Origin: Pseudofrankia coriaricola
Lineage (GTDB): Bacteria > Actinomycetota > Actinomycetes > Frankiales > Frankiaceae
NCBI RefSeq assembly: GCF_001854805.1
Contig: NZ_MBLO01000252.1
Coordinates: forward strand, 1-64,000
DNA length: 64,000 bases
Direction: 5' to 3'
A program made the translations under genes and the position numbers. Positions 1-8,300 of the stretch are shown here, piece after piece (the first letter of the stretch is position 1; every line of letters starts with the position of its first letter). The notes beneath the pieces are model-generated. The model saw only the letters and a program-made list of their open reading frames with translations, searched no databases and was not told the origin of the DNA.

Positions 1-1895
1 CCCCGGATGTGGCGACGATCGCCGCCGCCGCCGCCCGGCTGGACGTCGGCGCGAACGACCCCGACCTGGTCGCCGGCTTCGTGGACGCGGTCGGCCCCGA
101 CCGACTGGCCGCCGTCCTGCGCCTGGCCGAGGGCGTCCGCGGCGGTGGCTACGTCATCGAGGCGACCGCGCGCGGCGCGCGGGTCCACGCCAGCCACGGT
201 GGCCCACGCACGGTCGTGGACGCACCCAGCAGGCGCCTGCCGGCCGAGACCGCGGGCGCGCTGACGGCGGCGCTCGGCGCCGCGCTCGCCACCTTCAGCC
301 GAGCCGGGCGGCTCACCGCCGGCTGGCTTGCCCGGTTCAACGCGCGCGGCGAGACAGGCGCCGCCGAGACGACCCTGCTCGGCCCCCTGCTCGGCCATGG
401 CCGGTTCGCCCCGGCGACGCTGCGTCTGCTTGGTGACGCGCTGTTCGCCGGCACGGACGTGCGCGGCGAGCACTACCGGGTCCGCCCGGCCCCGCTCACT
501 GGCCCAGGGACGGGTGGCGCCGTCCGTGACGTCGGCCTGTTCGGCGGTGGGCCGGCTGCGGCCCGGGCAGACTACGCCGCCGCGCTGCTGCGCGCGATCG
601 CCGCCGAGCCGGCGCTCGTCGCGCGCTTCGCCACCGACCATGTCGAGGCGATCCTGGCGGGTTCCCGGCTGGCCGCCCTGCCGCCGCCGATCGACGCCGG
701 TGTGCCGGAGCGGGTCGCGAGCGCCTGGGCCCACCTGGCCGGGCGCGCCGGCGGGTCCGAGGCACGCCGGGCCGACCCGGCGGGCGCCGCGACGTTCGTC
801 GCCCGGCTCGGCTTCGCCGTTCATCAGTATCGGGCCGCCCATCTCGACCAGGCACGCCACCGGGACACCTCCTGGCCGCTGCCCGCCGGCCTGCGCGCCG
901 CGATCGGCGAGGTGCTCGGCGTGTGGCGGGAGGAGATGTACGCCTCGGTGACCGGTCTGCTTCCCGCCGGCGACGCCCTGCGCGACACCTCCGGCGGAGC
1001 CCTGGTCACCGCCTGGCCAGCCGCCGCGGCCTCCGGTCACGCCGCGGACACGGGCGGGCCCTGGTCGACGCATCTGGCGGGGCCGGCCGACGGGGCGCGG
1101 ATCCCGGCCGAGCTGTGGGCGGACCTGCTCGGCGAGGCGCTGGCCGCCGGCGGGCCGCTCGCCCGTGCCCTCGCGACCGATGCGGCGCTCGTCGCGCGGC
1201 GATGGGAGCAGGCCCAGTGGGCCGCGACCCGCGGCTACCGGGGCGACGGCCGGACGGCCTACCCGGCGAGCCCGCGCGCGCTCGGGCAACTGCGCCAGTC
1301 GGCGCTGTTCGCCTTCTTCGGCGCGACGCTCGCGCGGACCGCCGACCAGCTCACGCTGCGCGGCGAGCTCGACGCGCGCGACGACACCAGAGCCACCGCG
1401 AAGGTGATCGACGAGCTCGCCGCGATCGTCCGCGCGGTCAAGCCTGCGGACCCGGTCGGCACGCTCACGGGCCTCGCGGTAAGTGTGCCGGTGGCCGCCG
1501 CGGCGGCCGACCTCAAACCGTTCGGCACACCCGTTCTGTCCTCGGACGCCTTGGCCGCGATCGACTCGGCCCGGACCGCCGCGGCGGCCCTGCCCGGCTG
1601 GCAGGCGGCCTACGTGGCGTCGGCGACCGCCGTCTGGCTGCGCCGCGCCGACGACCCGATCATTCCCGTCGAGGTCACCGACGCCGCCGGCCGGCGCCGC
1701 CGTTTCACCGGCGACCCACGCGCCGACGGCTTCATCACCGGCCCGCTCGACGACTTCCTCGACGCCGCCGACCACCCACTCGCCCCGGAACGGATGTCCT
1801 CCGCCAAGCGCGCCGCCTACCTGCGCTGGCTCGCCAGCCCCGCCCTGGTAGCCAACAACGACCGCCTCCCTGTCCTCCCCCACCCGACCGACTGA
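1..1895 (+). CDS. DUF6571-like hypothetical protein, probably 5'-truncated
   Basis: The reading frame is open from the first bases and ends at a TGA at 1893-1895. A GTG at 9 could be a start, but the frame continues upstream, so the true start is probably outside the window. About 628 residues are visible, Ala/Arg/Gly-rich, with no signal peptide or convincing membrane segment. Segments such as NDPDLVAGFVDAVGPDRLAAV near the N-terminus, and repeated 'DALFAG' or 'LLRAIAAEPALVARF' helices, recall the actinobacterial DUF6571 proteins often found with WXG100/ESX-type substrates. That assignment is from memory and weak. It is convergent with the ligase gene that follows. Confidence 0.6.
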   Translation, partial: PDVATIAAAAARLDVGANDPDLVAGFVDAVGPDRLAAVLRLAEGVRGGGYVIEATARGARVHASHGGPRTVVDAPSRRLPAETAGALTAALGAALATFSRAGRLTAGWLARFNARGETGAAETTLLGPLLGHGRFAPATLRLLGDALFAGTDVRGEHYRVRPAPLTGPGTGGAVRDVGLFGGGPAAARADYAAALLRAIAAEPALVARFATDHVEAILAGSRLAALPPPIDAGVPERVASAWAHLAGRAGGSEARRADPAGAATFVARLGFAVHQYRAAHLDQARHRDTSWPLPAGLRAAIGEVLGVWREEMYASVTGLLPAGDALRDTSGGALVTAWPAAAASGHAADTGGPWSTHLAGPADGARIPAELWADLLGEALAAGGPLARALATDAALVARRWEQAQWAATRGYRGDGRTAYPASPRALGQLRQSALFAFFGATLARTADQLTLRGELDARDDTRATAKVIDELAAIVRAVKPADPVGTLTGLAVSVPVAAAAADLKPFGTPVLSSDALAAIDSARTAAAALPGWQAAYVASATAVWLRRADDPIIPVEVTDAAGRRRRFTGDPRADGFITGPLDDFLDAADHPLAPERMSSAKRAAYLRWLASPALVANNDRLPVLPHPTD

Positions 1896-2063
1896 GCCAC
1901 CGCCTCCGAACGGCCATGATCACCAGTTCTGTATCCGAGTCCGAGTTCCGGGAGCCGTCCCGGTTCGGATCCAGATACAAAGCCGCCGATCATCGAACCT
2001 TTGGCGGGCCCGACCCGGCGCAAAGCCGCTCGGCCGCCCGACGGCTCAGCCAGCGGCTCGGCC

Positions 2064-2085
2064 GCCGGCCGGCTCAGCGGCCGGC
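2064..2085. terminator. GC-rich hairpin between convergent genes
   Basis: An 8-bp perfect stem (GCCGGCCG / CGGCCGGC) with a 6-nt loop lies between the stop codons of the DUF6571-like gene and the convergent ligase gene. The surrounding 100 nt are full of CGGCTCAGC and GGCCGGCC repeats, so other foldings are possible. There is no T-tract. Confidence 0.4.
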
Positions 2086-2106
2086 CGGCCGGCTCAGCTC
2101 AGCGGC

Positions 2107-3180
2107 TCAGAGCAGTATCTGGCTCAGGTCGTAGCGCACGGTCTCCTCCAGCTGGGCATAGGTACAGCTGTCCGGGTCACGGTCCGGGCGGAAGCGGACG
2201 AACTGGGCGGTATGGCGGAAACGGGGCCCCTCCAGCTGGTCGTAGCGGACCTCGACGACCAGCTCCGGGCGCAGCGGCACGAACGAGAGGTCCTTGCCCT
2301 TGCCCCAGCGGCTCTCCCCCGCCTCCCACGGCGTGCGGGTGTCGCCCATCCGCTCCGGCGCCCACGGATGGCCGGCCAGGTCCGTGACCAGCGGCGCGAG
2401 CTCCTCGGCGAGCGTCCGGCGCCGCTCCCGCGAGAACGCCGACGCCACCCCGACCGCGGCGAGCACCGTCCCCCCGTCGGCCGTGTCCGTGTAGAGGCCG
2501 AGCAGCAGCGACCCGACGGCGGTCGGCTCGGCGGCGTACGGCCGGTAGCCGGCGACGACGCAGTCCGCTGTCCGGTCATGCTTGACCTTGAACATGACGC
2601 GTTTGTCCTGCTGGTAGGGCACGTCCAGCGGCTTGGCGATCAGCCCGTCCAGCCCCGCGCCCTCGAACGTCTCGAACCAGCGGGCCGCCTCGTCGACGTC
2701 GGTCGTGGTTGGCGTGACGTGAACGGCCGCGACAGTGGCCGCCGTGGCGCCGACGGCGTCGGCGAGCAGCCGCCGCCGCTCGGCGAACGGGCTGTCCACC
2801 AGCGACGTGTCGCCGAGGGCCAGCAGGTCGAAGGCGACGAACGACGCCGGTGTCTCGGCGGCGAGCAGCCTGATCCGGCTGGCCGCCGGATGCACCCGCT
2901 GCCCGAGCGCCGCCCAGTCCAGCCGGTCCCCTACCGGCACCACGATCTCCCCGTCCAGCACGCACCGCTCCGGCAGCCCCGCCAGGAACGCCTCGACCAG
3001 CTCTGGGAAGTACCTCTTGATTGACTTCGTGTTCCGCGACCCGATCTCGATCTCGTCCCCGTCCCGGAACACGATCGACCGGAACCCGTCCCACTTCGGC
3101 TCATAGCTCATCCCGACGGGAATCTTCGCCACAGCCTTCGCCAGCATCGGCTTCACGGGAGGCAACACAGGAAGGTCCAC
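2107..3180 (-). CDS. ligC: ATP-dependent DNA ligase, LigC type
   Basis: A 357-aa ATP-dependent DNA ligase. The nucleotidyltransferase domain carries the adenylation motif EPKWDGFRS with the likely catalytic lysine at residue 29, then LDGEIVV, FVAFDLLAL, EGLDGLIAK-like and VMFKVKH motifs. An OB-fold domain follows (LVVEVRYDQLEGPRFRHTAQF). Length and motif spacing match stand-alone actinobacterial LigC-type ligases implicated in repair rather than replication. I chose the GTG at 3180 because it gives the canonical VDLPVLPPVKPMLA start; the longer open frame upstream has no ligase similarity, and GTG 3198 is an alternative. No ku gene is visible nearby. Confidence 0.93.
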   Translation of the reverse strand: MDLPVLPPVKPMLAKAVAKIPVGMSYEPKWDGFRSIVFRDGDEIEIGSRNTKSIKRYFPELVEAFLAGLPERCVLDGEIVVPVGDRLDWAALGQRVHPAASRIRLLAAETPASFVAFDLLALGDTSLVDSPFAERRRLLADAVGATAATVAAVHVTPTTTDVDEAARWFETFEGAGLDGLIAKPLDVPYQQDKRVMFKVKHDRTADCVVAGYRPYAAEPTAVGSLLLGLYTDTADGGTVLAAVGVASAFSRERRRTLAEELAPLVTDLAGHPWAPERMGDTRTPWEAGESRWGKGKDLSFVPLRPELVVEVRYDQLEGPRFRHTAQFVRFRPDRDPDSCTYAQLEETVRYDLSQILL

Positions 3181-3315
3181 CCACCCATGATCGCCCACCG
3201 ACAGGCGAACAGCACACCACGAGCACGCAACTGGCGCGCCCGGCTGTCCCAGCGACCGCGGGGATGTCAACACCCTCGACGCCAGCTCCGCGCCTGCCGC
3301 GAAGCTGGCCCCAAG

Positions 3316-3348
3316 ACTCGCGAAGTTCTCGCGAAGCTCTCGCGAAGC
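3316..3348. repeat. Three 11-bp direct repeats upstream of the AlbA_2-type gene
   Basis: Units at 3316-3326, 3327-3337 and 3338-3348 share the core CTCGCGAAG and repeat with exactly 11-bp spacing, about one helical turn. They end just before the -10-like box of the downstream regulator gene, so they would stack on one DNA face and could be its operator. Confidence 0.5.
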
Positions 3349-3353
3349 TTCGC

Positions 3354-3359
3354 TAAGAT
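3354..3359 (+). promoter_or_regulatory. -10-like box TAAGAT, likely leaderless start
   Basis: TAAGAT lies 6 nt before the ATG at 3366, and no Shine-Dalgarno sequence is present. This spacing places the transcription start at or near the ATG, as in leaderless actinobacterial genes. Confidence 0.5.
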
Positions 3360-3365
3360 TTAGCC

Positions 3366-4903
3366 ATGTTGGCCGCGGAACTCGCCGAGCTGGTGCGCGC
3401 CCTGCGCGCGGCCCGAACCGACCTGGCTTGGGTGGAGGCCAAACGCGCTGAGCGGGACCTACCGAAATCGGTACGTGAGTCCTGTCGGCGTTCTCCAATT
3501 CCTCGGGTGGGGGAGTCATCGTCCTCGGCCTTGACGAGGCCCAGAACTTCGCGGCTACCGGCGTGGCCGACCCGAAAAGGATCAGAGACTCACTTGCCGA
3601 CCTCGCGCGCACCCAGATGGCCCCTCCCCTGACGCCGCTCATCGAGATCATGGGGTTCGAGGGGACCCAGCTGGTCGTCGCCGAGGTAGCGGAGATCGAC
3701 CGGAGCCACAAGCCCTGCTACTACCGGGGCGCCGGGCTGACCAACGGGGCGTACGTCCGGGTCGGCGACGGCGACTACCGGCTTGGCCCGGCGGAGGTAC
3801 ATGCCCTGGTTGCCGCCCGCGGGCAGCCGGTCGATGACGCCGCGCCCGTCGAGGAGGCCGGGCCAGACGACCTGATGCCGGAAATCGTAGGTCCGTATGC
3901 CCAGCGCCTTCGGCTGCAGCGCCCGTATGCCTACCGAACGCTCGACGAGCATGAACTGCTGCTGGCCACCCGCGTGCTGGTGCCCGGAAAGACCGGCCCC
4001 GTGCCCTCGCTCGCCGGACTACTCTGCTTCGGCCGCCTACCGCAGCACTTTTACCCGCAGCTGAAGATCACGCTCGTCGAGTACCCGACCGTGGACGGCG
4101 CCGACATCACGACCGGAACCCGTTTTCTCGAGAACCGAGCATTCGACGGCCCGGTTCCGCTCCAGGTGCGGGAGACACTCGTCCAACTCACCCGTACGAT
4201 GCGCCGCGGCACGGTCATAGCGCCCGGCGGCGGAGCCTCGACAGCGTACGACTACCCGATCGAGGCGCTGCGCGAGGCGGTCGTCAACGCGGTCGTGCAC
4301 CGCGATCTCGGCCCGTACTCGCTCGGCACGCAGGTGCAGGTCGAGGTCTATCCGGACCGGATAACGGTGCGCAACCCCGGCGGTCTGTTCGGTGCCATCC
4401 GTCTGGAGGCGCTCGGCCAGCCTGGCCTGTCGTCGGCCCGTAACGCCCTCCTCCTCAAGCTCCTGGAGGACGTCGAGATACCCGGCGAGGGCAGAACAGT
4501 GTGCGAGAACCGCGCATCGGGCATCCGCGCCATGGTCCGCGCGACGGCGGCCGCCGGACTGCCCGCTCCACGGTTCGCCGATCACATCTCCTGGTTCGAG
4601 GTGACCTTCACCGGACCGTCGACGCGGCAGGCCCCCGCCTCGTCCCTGCCCGACCGCCCGACGGCCACGCTCACGACCGCGACGGCCGGCGTCCCTCTCC
4701 TTGGGGAACGAGACCGGCTCGTCCTCGACGTTCTGCGCTCGGCCGCGCGACCGCTGTCCCGCAGGGAGATCGAGGAAACGAGCGGGCTCACCGCCGCCCG
4801 GGTCAGGGCCGCCCTCACGGCCCTGACCGACCAGGGCATGGTGACCGCGATCGGAGTGGCGAAGTCGCCCACGCGGCGCTACACGCCGGCCACCCCGACC
4901 TGA
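3366..4903 (+). pseudogene. AlbA_2 / HATPase_c_4 / winged-helix regulator broken by a frameshift
   Basis: The N-terminus reads MLAAELAELVRALRAARTDL from ATG 3366 up to VRES at about 3480. It then loses frame and continues from SAFSNSSGGGVIVLGLDE in the +2 frame to the stop at 4903. A single missing base at about 3480-3483 (GAGTCC-TGTCGG where GAGTCCCTGTCGG would keep frame) explains it. The joined protein would be about 512 aa. It has an AlbA_2 (Schlafen-like) domain, a HATPase_c_4 domain (ALREAVVNAVVHRD and YPDRITVRNPGG) and a C-terminal winged helix (LSRREIEETSGL). Such proteins are regulators or RecG-related ATP-binding proteins of unknown substrate. A sequencing error is possible; no slippery heptamer suggests programmed shifting. 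Confidence 0.8.
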
Positions 4904-5146
4904 ACATTGCGTTCACGCGGCCACCGATGACGGCGGCGACTCTGACTGACGCCGAGGTGATAGGAGTCAAGAGCGGGCTTGCTGGCGAGAGTCCGCATCG
5001 TCCCTCCGATGTTGGCCCACGCGCGGCCCGTCAACGGCGGCGGTTGCCTTGTCGCTTCTCGGCCTGGTCGGTCCTCCCGCCGCCGCGGCGCCGCCTGCCA
5101 CGCCAAGGCGCCACCATTTCGGGCCGCGAGGACGGGAAGGGAAGCG

Positions 5147-5335
5147 CTAGCCGTTCCGGCGGCCAAAAGTTTTACCCGCCAGGATCCCCAAAGCCATGCC
5201 CGTCACAGGCAAAACCAGCAGGAGGAGCCAGGGCTGAAGATTCTCCGTGGCCACGACCGCGCCCGCGGCCAGCATCGCGCCACAAAGAAATCTTGGTGAC
5301 TTCAGTAATATTCTCAGCACCTGGACCGCGGTCAT
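5147..5335 (-). CDS. Small two-helix membrane protein
   Basis: A 62-aa protein starting MTAVQVLRILLKSPRFLC. It has two hydrophobic segments (about residues 17-33 and 36-55), a short turn containing ENLQPW, and a basic C-terminus (KTFGRRNG). The ATG at 5335 is preceded by GGAGG with 5-nt spacing, which is strong evidence of translation and favours this start over the longer frame from 5410. I recognise no family. It stands alone between the broken regulator and the MFS gene. Confidence 0.6.
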   Translation of the reverse strand: MTAVQVLRILLKSPRFLCGAMLAAGAVVATENLQPWLLLLVLPVTGMALGILAGKTFGRRNG

Positions 5336-5431
5336 CCCGTCCTCCAGACACTCCCCGTCGCAGCGATTTTCCTCACGTCCCGCCCCGGGCCGCGATGCCT
5401 GCCGACTCATCTACCTGCCCCCTCCCCCTCT

Positions 5432-5556
5432 ATGAAACTAACGGCGGCCGTGTCATCGACGGTGGCGACGATGCCGCCACGGAGGTTGGTCAGCTGGAGG
5501 GTGACGGCGCCGGTCTGATTCTGGATCGCAGTGAGACCGCCGTCGATGCCGGTGCT
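5432..5556 (-). pseudogene. Fragment of an RHS-repeat-type protein
   Basis: On the minus strand, one frame reads GIDGGLTAIQNQTGAVTLQL followed by TNLRGGIVATVDDTA. This matches the 'QLTNLHGDIVATV' signature of actinobacterial RHS-repeat/teneurin-like proteins. No start codon, no RBS and only about 40 residues remain, and the match ends abruptly at the 3' end of the MFS gene. I read it as a decayed remnant of a polymorphic-toxin or RHS gene. The assignment is from memory of the motif. Confidence 0.4.
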
Positions 5557-5557
5557 G

Positions 5558-7366
5558 TCAGGCTGACGGCTCAGCGGGGCGACCGGGTAGGCGGCGGCTG
5601 AGGACGAGCATTGCCAGCGCCGCTGCGGTCATGAGGGCGAACAGCCAGGTGAGCCAGTCGTCGCCCGCCCTGGCCTGCAACAGGCCGAGCACGGTAATGC
5701 CGAGCGACGCGGACAGCTGCACGGCCATGAACATCGCGGTCGTCCCCTGCGGCTGTTCGGCGGGCGGCAGGATGCGAAAGACGCTGGCGAACGTCGGGGC
5801 CGCCGTGGCGCCGAAGCCAAGCCCGATGGCGACGAAGAGGGCGAACACGGCCGCGAGCGGCAGCCTGTCGTGAGTGAGCGCGAAGGTCACCAGACCGGCG
5901 GCGGTGACCACGGCGCCGGCCCGCACCAGCGGACGCGGCCCGGTCCGGTCGCTGACCCGGCCGCCCCAGGACATCGAGACGAACAGACCGAGCCCCAGCG
6001 CGCACACCAGCAGGCCCTGGCCGACGCCGTGCAGGTGGTGCCGCTCGGCCCCGAAGATCGGCAACGCCGACTGCTGGCCGTACATGAGCAGCCCGACGCA
6101 GCTCATCACCGCGAGGCTGGCGCCGAACCCCGGCCGGCGCAGCAGGCGCAGGTCGAAGGCCGGCGCGGTGGGCGTAGTCAGGGCATGCCAGGCGTAGCCG
6201 CCGAGCAACGCGACCCCCACGGCGGCGGCCAGCGCCACGACCAGGCCCACGCCGGCCTGGCCCGCCCTGGTCAGCGCCAGCAGGATCGCGACGTAGCCGG
6301 ACGTCAGCAGCACGAGCCCACGCACGTCGGCCGTCGGCGCCGCGCCGCCGGCCTCGGCACCCTGCGACGGGCTGCCCGCAACACCCGCGCCCGCCGCCGT
6401 GTCCGCGACCCCCGCGGTGTCCGCGACCGCCGTGGTGTCCGCGACCGCCGTGGTGTCCGCGACCGCCAGCGCGTCGGCGGCACCTGGCGCGCCGGCGGCG
6501 GCCCGGCCGCCAGCGACCGCGGCGCGGGCCGGGCGGTCGGCCGGGATGAACACAAACGCGACGACGAGCAGGCCGAGGCACAGCGGGATGTTCACCACGA
6601 AGATCCACTGCCAGTGCCCGGTCGCGAGAAGCAGGCCGCCCACGACCGGTCCGACCGCCGGTGCGACGTTGACGATCATCGAGATCGTGCCGATCACCCG
6701 GCCGACCCGTTCCGGGCCGGCGAGCCGGGCAGTGAGCAGGAGCGCCACCGGCTCGAGCAGCCCGCCGCCGAGGCCCTGCACCACCCGAAAGGCGATCAGC
6801 GCCTCGGCCGACCACGCGAGCGACGCCAGCGCCGAGCCGAGCCCAAACAGCCCAAGGCCCGCGAGGAACACGGCCCGGCCGCCGAACCGGGCGGTGAGCC
6901 AGCCGAGCAGCGGGAGCATTGTCGCCGCCGCGAGCAGGTAGCCGACGGTCGTCCAGACCACCGTGGTGAGCGGGGCGTCGAAGTCGGTCGCGAGCGTGCG
7001 CAGCGCGACCGAGACCACGGTGCCGTCGAGCACCGCCACCAGCGCGGCGAGCCCCAGCGCCACCAGGGCACCCGTCGGCGCCTCGGCCCGCTCCGCCGGC
7101 CGCGTGTCCCTCCGCGCTCCCGGCTCTCCCTCGGGCTGTCCGCCGAGTTGTCCGACGGACTGCCCACCGGGCCGGCCGCCGACCTGCGTGGCCGGCCGCT
7201 CTACCCGCCGGGGATCCGCGCCCGGCTCGGCACGAGGCGGCACGGGCCGCCGCCCACCGCCCGGGCTGTCCGGGCCTTCCCGGCTGTCAGGGGCGGCCGG
7301 TCGCGGGATGGCGGGCGTCCGCGCGCTGGTCGTCATACCGTCGGCGCTCTCCGAACTTACTACCAT
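5558..7366 (-). CDS. MFS drug exporter, DHA2 (14-TM) type
   Basis: A 602-aa major facilitator. After a Pro/Arg/Gly-rich N-terminus of about 100 residues come the first helices, with LDGTVVSVALRTL (the DHA2 motif D1 region), LGWLTARFGGRAVFLAGLGL (motif A) and GPVVGGLLL (motif C, antiporter). A loop of about 60 residues between helices is a low-complexity repeat of ADTTAVADT units. ATG 7366 has a TAGTTT -10-like box 6 nt upstream and no SD, so it is probably leaderless; an internal ATG at 7336 behind GGAGAG is the alternative. It is divergent from a TetR gene across a palindromic operator, so it is probably a repressor-controlled efflux pump. Confidence 0.92.
   Translation of the reverse strand: MVVSSESADGMTTSARTPAIPRPAAPDSREGPDSPGGGRRPVPPRAEPGADPRRVERPATQVGGRPGGQSVGQLGGQPEGEPGARRDTRPAERAEAPTGALVALGLAALVAVLDGTVVSVALRTLATDFDAPLTTVVWTTVGYLLAAATMLPLLGWLTARFGGRAVFLAGLGLFGLGSALASLAWSAEALIAFRVVQGLGGGLLEPVALLLTARLAGPERVGRVIGTISMIVNVAPAVGPVVGGLLLATGHWQWIFVVNIPLCLGLLVVAFVFIPADRPARAAVAGGRAAAGAPGAADALAVADTTAVADTTAVADTAGVADTAAGAGVAGSPSQGAEAGGAAPTADVRGLVLLTSGYVAILLALTRAGQAGVGLVVALAAAVGVALLGGYAWHALTTPTAPAFDLRLLRRPGFGASLAVMSCVGLLMYGQQSALPIFGAERHHLHGVGQGLLVCALGLGLFVSMSWGGRVSDRTGPRPLVRAGAVVTAAGLVTFALTHDRLPLAAVFALFVAIGLGFGATAAPTFASVFRILPPAEQPQGTTAMFMAVQLSASLGITVLGLLQARAGDDWLTWLFALMTAAALAMLVLSRRLPGRPAEPSA
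6403..6471. repeat. 18-bp tandem repeat inside the MFS gene
   Basis: About three and a half copies of an 18-bp unit (core GTGTCCGCGACCGCCGTG) encode the ADTTAV/ADTAGV repeats of the cytoplasmic loop. The unit length is a multiple of three, so copy number can change without breaking the frame. Confidence 0.7.
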
Positions 7367-7372
7367 GCCACG

Positions 7373-7398
7373 AAACTAAACCACACCGTTTAGTGTGG
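7373..7398. promoter_or_regulatory. TetR-type operator overlapping the MFS promoter
   Basis: Two overlapping inverted repeats are visible: CTAAAC-N6-GTTTAG at 7376-7393 and CCACAC-N6-GTGTGG at 7381-7398. The first overlaps TAGTTT (7373-7378, minus strand), the -10-like box 6 nt before the MFS start. A repressor bound here would block the exporter promoter directly, and it lies about 40 nt upstream of the divergent tetR start. The TetR protein encoded at 7439 is the obvious candidate binder. Confidence 0.65.
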
Positions 7399-7426
7399 CA
7401 ACGTCCGAGGTCCGTCAATGTCCGGC

Positions 7427-7432
7427 TAGACT
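7427..7432 (+). promoter_or_regulatory. -10-like box TAGACT before tetR
   Basis: TAGACT stands 6 nt before GTG 7439. Spacing is the same as for other likely leaderless genes in this window. An AGGA at 7434-7437 could instead serve ATG 7445. Confidence 0.4.
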
Positions 7433-7438
7433 CAGGAC

Positions 7439-8077
7439 GTGACGATGGTGGACACGCGGCGGGTGGCCCGACGGGACAAGCGACGGGTGATCCTGGACGC
7501 GGCGGCGCCGATCTTCGGCGACGAGGGTTACCAGCGGGCGAGCATCGACGCGATAGCCACGGCAGCCGGCGTCTCCAAGCCGACGATCTACAGCTACTTC
7601 GGCGGCAAGGAGCAGCTGTTCCGCGAGTCGGTGGCCGACTCGGCCGTCCAGCAGAACGCCCAGGTCCTGGAGGTGATCCAGCGCCTGGACTTCTCGACGC
7701 AGGGGTGGCTCGCCAGCCTGCGTGACCTGGGCATGAAACTCGTCGAGTGCCAGCGCACTCCGTGCGCCATCTTCCTCGCGCGCATGATCGCCGCCGAGAC
7801 GGCGCGGGACCCCGAGGTCTACCGGGTGGTGCGCGCCAAGGCCACGGCCCCGATCCTGGAGGCGCTGGCCGGCCGGCTCGCGATGCTCGGCAACGCCGGC
7901 CACCTCACCGTGCCCGACCCGGCGCTGGCCGCCCGCCAGTTCCTCGCCCTCATCAGCGCGGAGATCGCCGACCTCACCGAGCACGGCACCCGGCCGGTCT
8001 CCGACGAGCGCGTCCGCGCCGCCGTCAACGCCGGCGTCGACACCTTCCTGCGCGCCCACGCCCAGGCGTCCAGGTAA
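7439..8077 (+). CDS. TetR/AcrR family transcriptional regulator
   Basis: A 212-aa TetR-family repressor. The N-terminal DNA-binding domain has the characteristic helices RRVILDAAAPIFGDEGYQRA followed by the HTH IDAIATAAGVSKPTIYSYFGGKEQLF. The C-terminal all-helical ligand domain runs to about residue 205 (TetR_C type; FLARMIAAETARDPEVYR). It is divergent from the DHA2 exporter and separated by about 70 nt containing a palindromic operator, a classic local repressor-pump pair. The ligand is unknown. Start is GTG 7439 (leaderless) or ATG 7445. Confidence 0.93.
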   Translation: MTMVDTRRVARRDKRRVILDAAAPIFGDEGYQRASIDAIATAAGVSKPTIYSYFGGKEQLFRESVADSAVQQNAQVLEVIQRLDFSTQGWLASLRDLGMKLVECQRTPCAIFLARMIAAETARDPEVYRVVRAKATAPILEALAGRLAMLGNAGHLTVPDPALAARQFLALISAEIADLTEHGTRPVSDERVRAAVNAGVDTFLRAHAQASR

Positions 8078-8096
8078 ACCCAGAGTCGGGTTTCAG

Positions 8097-8117
8097 CCCG
8101 CCGCGCCCCGCGGCGGG
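8097..8117. terminator. Hairpin terminator between convergent tetR and yceI
   Basis: Perfect 8-bp stem CCCGCCGC / GCGGCGGG with a 5-nt loop, 20 nt after the tetR stop. There is no U-tract, which is usual for actinobacteria. Confidence 0.5.
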
Positions 8118-8300
8118 TGAGCAGAAGAGCGGGAACCCGTAATTCCTGCGACGAAGCCGTCGGGAGCCAGCTGAGGGCGGCTGTCACGGCCGCGGCGGGC
8201 GCCAAAACGACCGGGCACCGCCGCGGCCGCGGCGTCCAGCGGGCACCGGGTACCCGTAGGCCGAGATTCTCGCGGCCCGCTCAGGGCGCGTACCGAGCGG

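Noticed and set aside
3440-3500. Programmed ribosomal frameshift in the AlbA_2-type gene
   Set aside because: No slippery heptamer or downstream stimulatory structure is visible at the junction; a simple base loss explains it better.
5870-7393. Long plus-strand open frame opposite the MFS gene
   Set aside because: It is Arg/Pro/Gln-rich with no family similarity and exactly mirrors the minus-strand transporter; a GC-driven shadow.
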